This document shows, in pieces, positions 53,180 to 62,654 of a stretch of 64,000 nucleotides of DNA. The notes below the pieces were generated by a model. The model did no database searches, had not been told where the DNA came from, and saw nothing but the letters and a program-made list of their open reading frames with translations. The translations under genes and the position numbers were made by a program. The DNA comes from Rhizobium sophorae (GTDB taxonomy: Bacteria > Pseudomonadota > Alphaproteobacteria > Rhizobiales > Rhizobiaceae). Positions within the stretch are counted from its first letter, which is position 1. Every line of letters begins with the position of its first letter. The stretch spans positions 1 to 64,000 of the forward strand of contig NZ_JABFCN010000012.1 in assembly GCF_013087515.1 (NCBI RefSeq), read 5' to 3'.

Positions 53180-53409
53180 TGCAGATCCTGTCAAAGAATC
53201 GATTGCGCCCGATATTTTTCAAATTGCCACTAAGGCCATTCATCGGCATTTTCAGCAAGAGATAGCACTGTGTGTCTGCGTCTTACGTCGCATCGGATTT
53301 CCCGCCTGGCATCAATCGTAGTCCGCCAAACTCTGTTCCATTGACGCGCCCTTCCAGCAGATGGCTAATAGTCTGGTGCCGTCACTGCCTTGCAAGCATG
53401 GAGGATGCG

Positions 53410-54255
53410 ATGCTGATCAAGGGCGCACGAACTTTCGTGGTGCGGGATGCCGGAGGCTTCGTCGCGCATGTCAACATGCCGGGCTGGTTGAAGCCGAAGC
53501 CGACCGATCACGGCCAAGGCCCTCTCGCTATGGTCGTTGAATCCATGCTCGACCCTGGCCGCCTGGTTGCGATGCATGAGCACCGGAACGACGAGATCAT
53601 TTCCTGGGTGCCAGAAGGTGTCATGCGTCACGACGACAGGGCCGCAGGCCGGTTGGTGATCGACCCCGATCATCTGATGGTGATGAATGCCGGGGTCAGC
53701 TTCTGGCATTCCGAAGAGACGCTGGCATCCGATCCGCCCCTGCGAATGCTGCAGATCCTCGTTCGCCCTCGTACCGTCGATCTCGAGCCGAAGATCCAGT
53801 ACGGAGCTGTGCCGGCTGCCGCGGCAAACGTCTGGCGACACCTGGTCGGGCCGGAAGGGGAGGGCGCGCCCTTCTATGTCCGCAGCGCGATCGACTTCTT
53901 CGACATACGGCTAGACGCTGGGGTACGGGTGGAATTCCCGCAGAAACAAGGCCGAGACCTCTATTTCTACGTCTTTAGCGGTTCCGTTGTCGTCGATACC
54001 CAGACGTTCGCAGAAGGGGAGCAGGGGCTGCATTTATCGGATGACAAGCTCGAAGTAGTGGCGCAGAGTGCAAGCACGTTGGTCGCGTTTCTGCTCGACC
54101 CGAACGCACCGATCACCAGGCAGGGGACTGTTGGCGACCACAAGACGATCCCGCCGGCAATCATCATTCGCGCGTTTCTGAGGTGGAGGAAATTTCGTTA
54201 TATGTGGCGTCGTCATCTTTCGCATCGCCGCTCGAAGGCCAAAAGGGCAATATGA
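53410..54255 (+). CDS. Pirin family protein
   Basis: The ATG at 53410 has GGAGG 5 bp upstream, better than the ATG at 53398. The 281-residue bicupin shows pirin segments: MHEHRNDEIISWVPEGVMRHDD (His ligands), GVSFWHSEE with another His, and RMLQILVRP. Pirins bind Fe or Ni and act as quercetinases or redox-linked regulators. An arginine-rich tail of about 25 residues (RWRKFRYMWRRHLSHRR) is unusual and may bind nucleic acid or membranes. Confidence 0.9.
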   Translation: MLIKGARTFVVRDAGGFVAHVNMPGWLKPKPTDHGQGPLAMVVESMLDPGRLVAMHEHRNDEIISWVPEGVMRHDDRAAGRLVIDPDHLMVMNAGVSFWHSEETLASDPPLRMLQILVRPRTVDLEPKIQYGAVPAAAANVWRHLVGPEGEGAPFYVRSAIDFFDIRLDAGVRVEFPQKQGRDLYFYVFSGSVVVDTQTFAEGEQGLHLSDDKLEVVAQSASTLVAFLLDPNAPITRQGTVGDHKTIPPAIIIRAFLRWRKFRYMWRRHLSHRRSKAKRAI

Positions 54256-54315
54256 ATGGAACAAGGATGCCCTTAATGGGTTTCGAACCTTAGCGTTCAA
54301 TAGGAGGAGCATTTC

Positions 54316-54534
54316 ATGCCTACGGTTGCCGCCACACCCATCACCCCGCCAGACCAGCATGTTGTAACAGCCCGCGAAGCCATCGAGCCTCTTTATGAAA
54401 AGCTTGAGCTTCAAACGGAGTCGCTGGTCCTGTCTGCGGCGCTGGAAGCGGGATGGTCTTCGGATGAGGCAACCGAGGCGTTGGCGGCGCTTAGACTACA
54501 GGATGCACTTTCCACCCTTGGACGAACGGACTGA
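54316..54534 (+). CDS. Hypothetical small protein (72 aa)
   Basis: A strong AGGAGGAGC ribosome site precedes the ATG. The product is an acidic helical peptide (AREAIEPLYEKLELQTESLVLSAALEAGWSSDEATEALAALRLQDAL). The last 30 residues recall UBA-like three-helix folds, but I do not recognise a family. It follows the pirin gene by 60 bp on the same strand. Confidence 0.6.
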   Translation: MPTVAATPITPPDQHVVTAREAIEPLYEKLELQTESLVLSAALEAGWSSDEATEALAALRLQDALSTLGRTD

Positions 54535-54676
54535 CCGAAAACTCCGAGAATAATCGACGTCTCCTGTCGGAATGCCGACTATCAGTTACTGAACGGTGTC
54601 GCGCGGCGTGCTGACTAGCATGGCGGCTACGGAGATATCGCGGGCGCTGAATGAAAGTCGAAACCTAACAAATCGA

Positions 54677-55087
54677 CTATGGCTCATCAAATGAGGACGC
54701 TCTGACCGTCAACGTTTTCCCGGCGGGGTCTTGCTGGAATATCAGCCCACCTTTGGCTTTCGAGTGTCCTGGGACATAGTCCAAGACGGTCTCGACGTTT
54801 TCAAGCACCGCACCCTGTTCTCGTATCTCGCCCTGGACGGTTACCTGCGACGCGGTCGCGCTTGAATCGTTTCGGATTTCGAACAGGACCTGAAAGCCGC
54901 CGTCGCGCTTTTCGGTCTGCAGCACGACCCCGACCAGGTTCGGCGAAGAGTCACGGTCTACCAATGCATCCTTGCCAATCCAAGCAATCACGCCAAGGAC
55001 AATTACGGCCGAGACGACGCCCGTTGCCCATTCAATCCAATGCGGTTCGCCTGCTTCCACATTTTTGTCGTTGAAGATTTTTGTCAT
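54677..55087 (-). CDS. TIGR02588-like conserved protein with one membrane helix
   Basis: The 136-residue protein has a single membrane helix (WATGVVSAVIVLGVIAWIG, about 20-38) and a C-terminal extracytoplasmic beta domain (VLFEIRNDSSATASQVTVQGEI). It resembles the family that usually accompanies TIGR02587 membrane proteins, which is exactly the gene beside it (6 bp gap). Function is unknown; the two probably form one complex. Family assignment is from memory of the paired arrangement. Confidence 0.75.
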   Translation of the reverse strand: MTKIFNDKNVEAGEPHWIEWATGVVSAVIVLGVIAWIGKDALVDRDSSPNLVGVVLQTEKRDGGFQVLFEIRNDSSATASQVTVQGEIREQGAVLENVETVLDYVPGHSKAKGGLIFQQDPAGKTLTVRASSFDEP

Positions 55088-55093
55088 GGTGCC

Positions 55094-55963
55094 TCACAGG
55101 ATCAGGCGCGCTGCTGCCGCGCCAATGGCACCGGGAAAGCTCAGAACGACAACGGCCATAAGGATTTGGGTCGACCCGATGTCATCGGTTCTGTGGAACG
55201 TCCAGAGGCAATAGGCACTGATCAGACCGGCAATCACGTAGCCCGGCAGGGTGAAGCGAAGGAAAGCGTGCCAGCTTGGCATACCCTCGGCGAGATCGTG
55301 GCTCCCCTTGAAAGAAAGGGCGTAAACGAACCCATGCATGACTGCCAGCGAGGCTGCGATCATGAGCAGGCCATGCCACGGCGTCATCTTGTACGAGAGC
55401 AAGATCATTTCCTCGGTGGGCGCGACGTTGAGGTTGAGGAACAGGGCGCCGACCGCCATCAGGAATAGTTCACCGGCGTAGCTCGTTTCCCGTTCGTGGA
55501 CTGGGTCATCACTGTCGCCTTCCTTGGCATCGTCACCACCGTCCGATTGTCCGCCGAGCTGGCTCCTACCTAGCATCGCACCAATGCTGGCAGGTATGGC
55601 TTGGATGGCGATGATTCCGATAATCTCGTGCGGAGATTGGTCGTATTTCAGAACCCCCATGGCCATGAGGATCAGTGCACTGCCCAGAACCCCAAGGCCG
55701 TAGGCAATGCTTGCGTCACGGATCGCTTGTCGCCAGGTGGACGTCCGCTCAAATCCGATCCGGTCCGAGAGAATAACGAGGAGGGGAATATTGACGATCA
55801 GCAAGAAAAACAGGCGGCTGCGGTCCATGTAGAAGCCGAGCTCCCACATTTCCATGGTCATGAACATGGGCAGCGCGAAAAGCAATGCTCCAGCAATACC
55901 GCGTGCAATCCCTGCAAGAAATCTGCTGCTGTCGAAATCCTTGCGTGTGGTCGCGACACTCAA
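55094..55963 (-). CDS. TIGR02587-like integral membrane protein
   Basis: The best start is TTG 55963, behind an AGGGGGAGA ribosome site; the frame upstream is open but lacks one. The 289-residue protein has about seven membrane helices, split by a charged Asp/Glu-rich loop (GGQSDGGDDAKEGDSDDP), and conserved polar membrane residues in NLNVAPTEEMILLSYKM. Its partner gene follows by 6 bp. Function is unknown. Confidence 0.78.
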   Translation of the reverse strand: MSVATTRKDFDSSRFLAGIARGIAGALLFALPMFMTMEMWELGFYMDRSRLFFLLIVNIPLLVILSDRIGFERTSTWRQAIRDASIAYGLGVLGSALILMAMGVLKYDQSPHEIIGIIAIQAIPASIGAMLGRSQLGGQSDGGDDAKEGDSDDPVHERETSYAGELFLMAVGALFLNLNVAPTEEMILLSYKMTPWHGLLMIAASLAVMHGFVYALSFKGSHDLAEGMPSWHAFLRFTLPGYVIAGLISAYCLWTFHRTDDIGSTQILMAVVVLSFPGAIGAAAARLIL

Positions 55964-55976
55964 GTTAGATCTCCCC

Positions 55977-56114
55977 CTAAATGAAAAAGTGCCACCACCC
56001 GTAAACCGAGGCAGCGGCATTCAAAGCGCACGCGCTCGCTGCAGAAGCGCGGGTTGGGCGCATGAGCACCAGCGCCGCCGAAGCGAAAGCCGTCATGGAC
56101 ATCAAGGTTGACAT
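55977..56114 (-). CDS. Possible small membrane protein (45 aa)
   Basis: A 45-codon frame starts at ATG 56114 after TTGAGAAAAG and ends 13 bp before the TTG start of the TIGR02587-like gene. The product is hydrophobic with one likely helix (MTAFASAALVLM) and ends SVYGWWHFFI. Spacing and hydrophobicity make it plausible as part of the same operon, but conservation cannot be judged. Confidence 0.35.
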   Translation of the reverse strand: MSTLMSMTAFASAALVLMRPTRASAASACALNAAASVYGWWHFFI

Positions 56115-56133
56115 GACTTTTCTCAAATGCTTC

Positions 56134-56943
56134 TCAGTTGCGAGATAGTGGCAGTTCCGACCGTACCTGCGACAGTTTTGGTGTCGACACGGTTCGATAT
56201 CGTGCCTCGACCAAATTATAGATCCCGAACGCCGCCAAGCCGATAGCCACCACGAGGTAGAGAACAGCTCCGAAAGGAAGCTGTCTCACGAAGGTCAAGG
56301 CATCACTTATGCTTCCCGCCTGGCCCGGATCGACGGTGAAGGCCGCATAGCAAAAGAAGATGCCGACGATCACGAAAACGACCCCACGGGAAACCAGGCC
56401 ATAGACGCAAATCAATAGCAGAGGTCGGCTTTGACCGAGCGTGAGATATCGCTCAAATCGCCGTGTGATACCTTTCAGCGCGGTAACAGCACCACCAACG
56501 ACAAACCCGAGACCAATCGCACCAGCCAGAAATCGACCAAACGGTTGCGACATGGCCAAGGCTGCCAAGCCCTTTTCTCCGCCGTCGCCACCGGATCCAA
56601 AACCAAGGGCGCCCTGAAAGGCGTATATCGCCAACCCCATGTACGTCACGGCGCTCCCGAGAAGGGCTGCACGGATCAGGTAGCTTTTCACACTGTGGTC
56701 ATGGTTATCCGCGTTCGCGATGGACTGGGCAAGCCGCCATGCTACAAAGCCGAGTAGCCCGAGCCCTATCAAGCCCAGCCACACCCGGCCCAATGGCTGT
56801 TCCAAGACAGCGTCGAGCGCTGATTTGGTATCGGCCTTTCCGCCGAAGCTCGAAAAAACTGCCAGCGCAGCAATGAGCAAAAACACAATGCCTCGGGCGC
56901 TATATCCAGCCCGCGCAAGCCATTCAAACTTCGACCTGGTCAT
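56134..56943 (-). CDS. DUF1206 membrane protein
   Basis: The ATG at 56943 (MTRSKFEWLARAGYSARGIV) follows GGGGGAACC and gives 269 residues with six predicted helices in three two-helix repeats. Each repeat opens with a similar arginine-containing phrase (ARAGYSARGIVFLLIA, KSYLIRAALLGSAVTYMG, CVYGLVSRGVVFVIVG). That internal repetition is the DUF1206 hallmark. Function is unknown. It is upstream of the TIGR02587/02588-like genes on the same strand and probably cotranscribed. Confidence 0.88.
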   Translation of the reverse strand: MTRSKFEWLARAGYSARGIVFLLIAALAVFSSFGGKADTKSALDAVLEQPLGRVWLGLIGLGLLGFVAWRLAQSIANADNHDHSVKSYLIRAALLGSAVTYMGLAIYAFQGALGFGSGGDGGEKGLAALAMSQPFGRFLAGAIGLGFVVGGAVTALKGITRRFERYLTLGQSRPLLLICVYGLVSRGVVFVIVGIFFCYAAFTVDPGQAGSISDALTFVRQLPFGAVLYLVVAIGLAAFGIYNLVEARYRTVSTPKLSQVRSELPLSRN

Positions 56944-57274
56944 CTCTGGTTCCCCCGCCGCGGATTTAACGAGCGCCCAGCAAAACAGTTCCGACTTCTC
57001 CGCGATGAATGTCTGCAACGAGGCAAGCGCCTCGAACTTTTTATCGCAATTTTGATTGTCGGACGCCCACCGCAGCCTGCAAATTCGAGAGTACGAAGGT
57101 CGCCCGGATGGCCGCCACGAGAAACAGCATGAAGCGACGAAGCAGAAGTGTGCTGAGCCAGAAACGCGGCTAAATCTTTGTCAGTTCCATAAGATAGATT
57201 ACGCCACTTTTACAATCATAAATTGCTTAGTTATTAATTCACCACCTCTAGGCTTAAGCCGATGTGTGGGAGGG

Positions 57275-57808
57275 TCAAATACCGTTTGGTGATCGCAGCT
57301 CGTAGAGCACGTGATGACGCAATGGATGCCCCTCGGCGAAATTGGGATGATTGAACTCACCGATCCGGTTCATCCCCAGTCGCCTCATCAAACCCCAGGA
57401 ATTGCTGTTTGCGGGCACTGTGAAGCTGACGATGCGGTCAAGCTTCAGCTCGTTGAATGCAAAGTCGAGGGCCCGCCCCGCGGCCTCGCGCGCATAGCCG
57501 GCACCGTGCCGCGACGCTGAGAGCCGCCAACCGATTTCGACTGCCGGGGCAAATGGCAAAGTAGCTGAAACCTTGGCGAGGCCGCACATGCCGATCAACT
57601 GGCCGCTTGCCTTCTCCTCCAGCGCCCAGAATCCCCAACCATGATCCTCGAAGTGCCGGTCGATGCGGTCGAGCATCGCATCCGACTGTTCATGAGTCAG
57701 AGGATTGAGATATCTGACAACGTCGGGCTCGGCATTGATCGCAGCGAAGGGCTTTCGATCCTGCGGTCGCCAGGGTCTCAAAATCAGACGTTCGCTTTCG
57801 AGCTTCAT
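57275..57808 (-). CDS. GNAT acetyltransferase (RimJ/RimL type)
   Basis: The 177-residue protein opens MKLESERLILRPWRPQDR and carries the acetyl-CoA segment EIGWRLSASRHGAGYAREA (Q/RxxGxG/A-like) and IVSFTVPANSNSWGLMRRLGM, as in RimJ/RimL N-acetyltransferases. It transfers acetyl from CoA to an amine or protein N-terminus; the acceptor is not known. It lies 16 bp after the ureidoglycine aminohydrolase gene on the same strand. Confidence 0.9.
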   Translation of the reverse strand: MKLESERLILRPWRPQDRKPFAAINAEPDVVRYLNPLTHEQSDAMLDRIDRHFEDHGWGFWALEEKASGQLIGMCGLAKVSATLPFAPAVEIGWRLSASRHGAGYAREAAGRALDFAFNELKLDRIVSFTVPANSNSWGLMRRLGMNRIGEFNHPNFAEGHPLRHHVLYELRSPNGI

Positions 57809-57824
57809 CGTCCCTTCGCCGGTC

Positions 57825-58643
57825 CTACCAGAGTGTCATGTGACGGTTGACATCCTTGTAGAGCAGATAGCGGAACCGACCGGGGCCGCCGGCGTAACAT
57901 GCCTGCGGGCAGAAGGAGCGCAGCCACATGAAGTCGCCGGCCTCGACCTCAACCCAATCCTGGTTCAGCCGATAGACGGCCTTGCCCTCCAGCACGTAGA
58001 GACCATGCTCCATGACATGGGTTTCCATGAAGGGGATCACGGCACCCGGCTCCAAAGTCACGATATTCACGTGCATGTCGTAGCGGACATCGGCCGGATC
58101 GATGAACCGGGTCGTCCCCCAGCGTCCATCGGTATCAGGCATTGCCGAAATGGGGTGCCGGTCCTCATGCGTGAAGATCGCCGGCGGCGGCTCCAGCCCC
58201 TCGACCTCCTGAAAGGCCTTCCGAATCCAGTGGAATTTTGCCGCCGTCGAACCACCGTTTTTCAGACGCCAGACCGAACCCGCCGGAATATAGGCGAACG
58301 AACCGGAGCGTAGCGCATGGCTGGCGCCGTCGAGTTCCACCGTCATCTCGCCTTCAACGACGAACAGGACCGCTTCGGCTCGCTTGTCGGGCTCCGGCCG
58401 GTCGCTTCCGCCGCCCGGCTGAACCTCCATCACATATTGCGAGAAGGTCTCGGAGAAGCCGGAGAGCGGCCGGGAGAGAACCCATGCCCGTGTCCCCGTC
58501 CAATGGGGAAGGACGCTGGTGACGATATCGGTCATGACGCTGCGCGGGATGACCGCGTAGGCCGTGGTGAAAACGGCTTTGCTGGAAAGCAGCTCGGTTT
58601 GCGGCGGCAGTCCGCCGAGTTTCGAATAATAATCTCTGTTCAT
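57825..58643 (-). CDS. allE: (S)-ureidoglycine aminohydrolase (bicupin)
   Basis: The 272-residue bicupin matches UGHY/AllE in length and motifs: SQYVMEVQPGGGSDRPEP, VVEGEMTVELDG, AYIPAGSVW, and in the second cupin GAVIPFMETHVMEHGLYVLEG with the metal-binding His, His and Glu. It releases ammonia from (S)-ureidoglycine to give (S)-ureidoglycolate, the step after allantoate amidohydrolase in purine breakdown. The rest of the allantoin pathway is not in the window. Confidence 0.88.
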   Translation of the reverse strand: MNRDYYSKLGGLPPQTELLSSKAVFTTAYAVIPRSVMTDIVTSVLPHWTGTRAWVLSRPLSGFSETFSQYVMEVQPGGGSDRPEPDKRAEAVLFVVEGEMTVELDGASHALRSGSFAYIPAGSVWRLKNGGSTAAKFHWIRKAFQEVEGLEPPPAIFTHEDRHPISAMPDTDGRWGTTRFIDPADVRYDMHVNIVTLEPGAVIPFMETHVMEHGLYVLEGKAVYRLNQDWVEVEAGDFMWLRSFCPQACYAGGPGRFRYLLYKDVNRHMTLW

Positions 58644-58760
58644 CGGTCCAGGCTTCGCGGCTTTTTTGGCACTGCATCTGCTTTATGCGCCGCTCATCCT
58701 CCAGGCAACTCTTAATTCGGACCGTGAAAATCGACGTCGAGTCGCCCGGCCGCGTTTCCG

Positions 58761-59414
58761 TCAGAACTCGACTTCCAGTTCGACGATCTCGTCCGGCTCG
58801 GCCATCGCCCCCTCGGTCCATTCACCCATCAGCGGCCAGGACAACACCGTCTCGACATAGGCTGCAAGCCGCGGTTCGAGCTCCACCGCATAGGTGCGGA
58901 AGCGGGTGCAGACCGGCGCGTACATCGCATCGGCCACGGTCGGCGTGGTGCCGAACAGCCAGGGCCCACCGCTTGCCTCGAGGCATTCGGTCCAGATCGC
59001 CTTGACGCGCTCGACATCGGGCCGCGCGCCCGAGAATATCTTGAAGCTCGCATGCCGCGCCTTGAGGTTCATCGGCAATGCCGAGCGCAGGTTATGGAAA
59101 CCCGAATGCATCTCGCCCGAGACCGACCGGCAGCGGGCGCGCGCCGCGCGCTCAGTGGGCCAGAGCCCGGCATCCGGCACGACCTCATGGAGATATTCGG
59201 CAATCGCCAGCGTGTCCCAGACCGTCACGTCATCATGGGTCAGCCTCGGCACCAGAACCGACGGCGAGAGCAGAAGCAGTTCCTGACGCGCCTCGTCATC
59301 CATCTCCACAAGGACTTCGGCGAAGTCCAGCCCCGCCATCCGGCACAGCAGCCAGCCGCGCAGAGACCATGAAGAGTAGTTCTTCGAGGAAATCGTCAGT
59401 GCAGCTTGCGACAT
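58761..59414 (-). CDS. Glutathione S-transferase family protein
   Basis: The ATG at 59414 (MSQAALTISSKNYSSWSLRG) matches the N-terminus of this GST subgroup; the frame upstream overlaps the PhaZ promoter and is not used. The 217-residue protein has a thioredoxin-like domain (SSWSLRGWLLCRMAG with catalytic Ser, SVLVPRLTHDD cis-Pro) and a helical C-terminal domain (GPWLFGTTPTVADAMYAPV). It conjugates or reduces electrophiles with glutathione. It is divergent from phaZ, 123 bp between starts. Confidence 0.9.
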   Translation of the reverse strand: MSQAALTISSKNYSSWSLRGWLLCRMAGLDFAEVLVEMDDEARQELLLLSPSVLVPRLTHDDVTVWDTLAIAEYLHEVVPDAGLWPTERAARARCRSVSGEMHSGFHNLRSALPMNLKARHASFKIFSGARPDVERVKAIWTECLEASGGPWLFGTTPTVADAMYAPVCTRFRTYAVELEPRLAAYVETVLSWPLMGEWTEGAMAEPDEIVELEVEF

Positions 59415-59537
59415 CGGGCTCGTATCCTTGTCGGACAATGTTGCTTCTTCCTCGATAATCTTCTCGCATGGCAGGATATATTCCACTAGCATTTTTTGCA
59501 CCGCCGCATCGATGCGGCAGTGCGGGAGATTTCGGCC

Positions 59538-60752
59538 ATGCTCTACCAGGCCTATCAGTTCCAGGATGATCTCATCGCGCCGCTCCGCGATCTGGCGCGG
59601 CGCTTGCAAATCTTCTCCGCGACAGCGCTCTGGGGATCCGGCAGCGAAATGGGACGGCACTTCGCCGCCGCGCTGGAGATGATCTCACGCTTCGAAATCA
59701 CCCACCAACGTCCGGATTTCGCGATAGACTCGGTCATGATCGGCAATCGCGTGGTGCCTGTCACCGTCGAGACCTTACTCGACATGCCCTTCGGCACGCT
59801 GCTGCGCTTTGCAACGGACACCGATGCAAAGCGGCCGCGGGTGCTGGTCGTCGCCCCGCTGTCCGGCCATTTCGCCACACTCCTGCGCGGCACGGTGCAA
59901 ACCCTGCTGCGCGATCATGACGTCTATATTACCGACTGGGCGAACGCCCGCGACGTGCCGCTGTCGGCCGGACGCTTCGGCATGGACGACTATGTCGATT
60001 ATATCATGCATTTCCTGGAGGAAATCGGTCCGGGCGCTCATATCCTCGCCGTCTGCCAGCCCTGCGTGCAGGCGCTGGCCGCCGTTGCCGTGATGTCGGA
60101 AGAGCGGCATCCCGCCACCCCGCGGACCATGACGCTGATGGCCGGGCCGATCGACCCGCGCGAAAGCCCGACGAAGGTCAACGAGCTTGCCGTATCGAAG
60201 TCGCTCGCCTGGTTCGAGAACTCGCTGATCACGGGCGTTCCCTGGCGTTATCGGGGTGCGGGACGGCGGGTCTATCCCGGCTTCCTCCAGCTCGTCGCCT
60301 TCATGTCGATGAACATGCAGCGCCACCAGGACGCTCATCGCAAGCTTTACGACCATTTGGCGAAGGGCGAGACCGCCGAGGCCGGCAAGATCAAGAATTT
60401 CTATGACGAATATTTCGCCGTGCTCGACCTCACCGAGGAATTCTACATCGAGACCATCGAACGCGTCTTCCAGAAAGCGGAACTCGCGACCGGCGACCTC
60501 ACCCACCATGGCCGCAAGGTCGACCCGGGCCAGATTCGCAACACGGCGCTCTTGACCGTCGAGGGCGGCCGCGACGACATCTGCGCGCTCGGCCAGACGT
60601 CGGCCGCGCACGATCTCTGTCGTGGACTGCGCCCGCATCTGAAGCGCCATCATCTTCAGGCCAATGTCGGACATTACGGCGTCTTCAGCGGCCGCCGCTG
60701 GGAGGGGGAAATCTACCCCGTCGTGCGCAACATGATCCTGGCGATGGAATAG
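59538..60752 (+). CDS. phaZ: Intracellular polyhydroxyalkanoate depolymerase
   Basis: The ATG at 59538 (MLYQAYQFQDDLIAPLRDL) is the family start. The 404-residue protein contains the cysteine nucleophile motif ILAVCQPCVQALAAV, characteristic of intracellular PHB depolymerases, and a C-terminal VEGGRDDICALGQTSAAHDLC with the acid residue, then HLQANVGHYGVFSGRRW with the catalytic His. It hydrolyses amorphous PHB granules to hydroxybutyrate during carbon starvation, a common trait in rhizobia. Confidence 0.94.
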   Translation: MLYQAYQFQDDLIAPLRDLARRLQIFSATALWGSGSEMGRHFAAALEMISRFEITHQRPDFAIDSVMIGNRVVPVTVETLLDMPFGTLLRFATDTDAKRPRVLVVAPLSGHFATLLRGTVQTLLRDHDVYITDWANARDVPLSAGRFGMDDYVDYIMHFLEEIGPGAHILAVCQPCVQALAAVAVMSEERHPATPRTMTLMAGPIDPRESPTKVNELAVSKSLAWFENSLITGVPWRYRGAGRRVYPGFLQLVAFMSMNMQRHQDAHRKLYDHLAKGETAEAGKIKNFYDEYFAVLDLTEEFYIETIERVFQKAELATGDLTHHGRKVDPGQIRNTALLTVEGGRDDICALGQTSAAHDLCRGLRPHLKRHHLQANVGHYGVFSGRRWEGEIYPVVRNMILAME

Positions 60753-60783
60753 CGCCCGTCAGATCCGAAACGCGATGGCAAGT

Positions 60784-62619
60784 CTACCGATCGGCCATGA
60801 CCAGGTGGCCCGGCCCGACTTCGCGATAAGAAGTGCTCGCAGGCTGATAGTCGACCGGGCGCATCGGGCTCTTGATCTCGTCATTCGCCACCATCCGCTT
60901 TTCATGGCGGCGGTCGGGATCCGGCACGGGCACTGCCGCGATGAGTTTCTTCGTATAGGAATGCTGCGGATTTTCGAAGACCGCGGCCCGCGGGCCAATC
61001 TCGACGATCTCGCCGAGATACATCACTGCCACACGGTGGCTGACACGTTCGACCACCGCCATATCGTGCGAGATGAACAGGAAGGCGAGGTTGAGGCTCT
61101 GCTGCAGATCGAGCATCAAGTTGATGACCTGCGCCTTGATCGAGACGTCGAGCGCCGAGACGCTTTCATCGGCGACGATGACCTTCGGCTGCAGGGCGAG
61201 CGCGCGGGCGATGCAGATGCGCTGGCGCTGGCCGCCGGAAAATTCATGCGGATAACGCGCCGCCATCTCCGAGGAGAGACCGACCTTCACCAGCAGATCG
61301 GCGACGACATCTTTCGCCTGCTTTGCGGTGCCCATCCTGTGTTCGAGATAGGGTTCGGCGATCGCAGCACCGACCGTCATACGCGGATTGAGGCTGGCAA
61401 AGGGATCCTGGAAGATCATCTGCACGGATTTGCGCATCTCGCGCAGATCCTTCCTGTCGAGGCCGAGCACCTCCCTGCCCTCGACGAGAACGGAACCGGC
61501 CTGGGGCTCGATGAGGCGCATGATGGCGCGGCCGGTCGTTGATTTGCCGCAGCCGGATTCACCGACGAGCGACAGCGTCTCACCGGCATGAAGATCGAAG
61601 GAGACGTTTTCGACGGCATGCACCCGGCTGGTCAGCCGGCCAAACAGGCCGGAATGGATGTCGAAACGCTTGGTGAGGTTCTTCACCTGCAGCACAGGCG
61701 TTGCTGCCACCGTATCGGTGACCTCGGCGGGAATGTCTGATTCACCCGTTGCGGTATTGACCACGGGAAAGCGCAGCGGCCTTTGCCGGCCTTGCATCGA
61801 GCCGAGCACCGGCACGGCTGATAGTAGCGCTCTCGTATAGGGATGTTTGCCGCGGTGGAAGATATCGGCGGTGGCGCCGCTTTCCACCTGTTCGCCGCGA
61901 TACATCACCACCGTCCTGTCGGCGATCTCGGCAACGACGCCCATGTCATGGGTGATGAAGAGAACGGAGGTCCCCTCCTCGTCCTGCAGCATCTTGATGA
62001 GATCGAGGATCTGGCCCTGGATGGTGACGTCGAGCGCCGTCGTCGGCTCGTCGGCGATCAAGAGTTTCGGCCGGCTGGCGAGCGCCATGGCAATCATCAC
62101 CCGCTGGCGCATGCCGCCGGAGAAGCGATGCGGATATTCGCCGAAGCGCGAGGCGGCCGAAGGGATGCGGACCTTTTCCAGCAGCCTTATCGTCTCGGCT
62201 TTGGCATCGGCCTTGGTCATATCGGAATGGCAGAGCAGCGCCTCGGATATCTGGTCGCCGATGGTGAAGAGCGGATTGAGCGATGTCATCGGCTCCTGGA
62301 AGATCATCGCCACCTCGTTGCCGCGCACCTGCCGCATGGCATTTTCCGGCAAGGCCAAGAGGTCGCGCCCGCCGAGCATGACACGGCCCTCGACGCGGCT
62401 CGTATCCGCCTGCAGCAGCCGCATGATCGAGAGCGAGGTGACGCTCTTGCCCGAGCCGGATTCGCCGACGATCGCCACCGTCTCCGCCGGAGCGACGGTG
62501 AAGGAAACATCGCGCACGACCGGTTTCCAGACGCCATCCACCAGGAAGGATGTCGTCAGCCTTTCGACGGAAAGAACGTCGGTCGTCATCTCAATCGGTT
62601 GCGCTTGGGCAGTGGCCAT
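60784..62619 (-). CDS. Dipeptide/peptide ABC transporter, fused DppD-DppF-type ATPase
   Basis: I start at ATG 62619 (MATAQAQPIEMT) behind AGAGGAACC, giving 611 residues. Two complete ATPase halves are visible: Walker A GESGSGKS and GESGCGKST, signatures FSGGMRQRVMIA and FSGGQRQRICIA, Walker B LLIADEPTTALD and VIVADESVSALD. This GsiA-like fusion drives import of peptides or related compounds. It lies 35 bp after a SelA-like PLP enzyme gene; permease genes, if in the operon, lie outside the window. Confidence 0.93.
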   Translation of the reverse strand: MATAQAQPIEMTTDVLSVERLTTSFLVDGVWKPVVRDVSFTVAPAETVAIVGESGSGKSVTSLSIMRLLQADTSRVEGRVMLGGRDLLALPENAMRQVRGNEVAMIFQEPMTSLNPLFTIGDQISEALLCHSDMTKADAKAETIRLLEKVRIPSAASRFGEYPHRFSGGMRQRVMIAMALASRPKLLIADEPTTALDVTIQGQILDLIKMLQDEEGTSVLFITHDMGVVAEIADRTVVMYRGEQVESGATADIFHRGKHPYTRALLSAVPVLGSMQGRQRPLRFPVVNTATGESDIPAEVTDTVAATPVLQVKNLTKRFDIHSGLFGRLTSRVHAVENVSFDLHAGETLSLVGESGCGKSTTGRAIMRLIEPQAGSVLVEGREVLGLDRKDLREMRKSVQMIFQDPFASLNPRMTVGAAIAEPYLEHRMGTAKQAKDVVADLLVKVGLSSEMAARYPHEFSGGQRQRICIARALALQPKVIVADESVSALDVSIKAQVINLMLDLQQSLNLAFLFISHDMAVVERVSHRVAVMYLGEIVEIGPRAAVFENPQHSYTKKLIAAVPVPDPDRRHEKRMVANDEIKSPMRPVDYQPASTSYREVGPGHLVMADR

Positions 62620-62654
62620 AGTGGTTCCTCTTGCGACAGATGAGCGGCGGCGGA

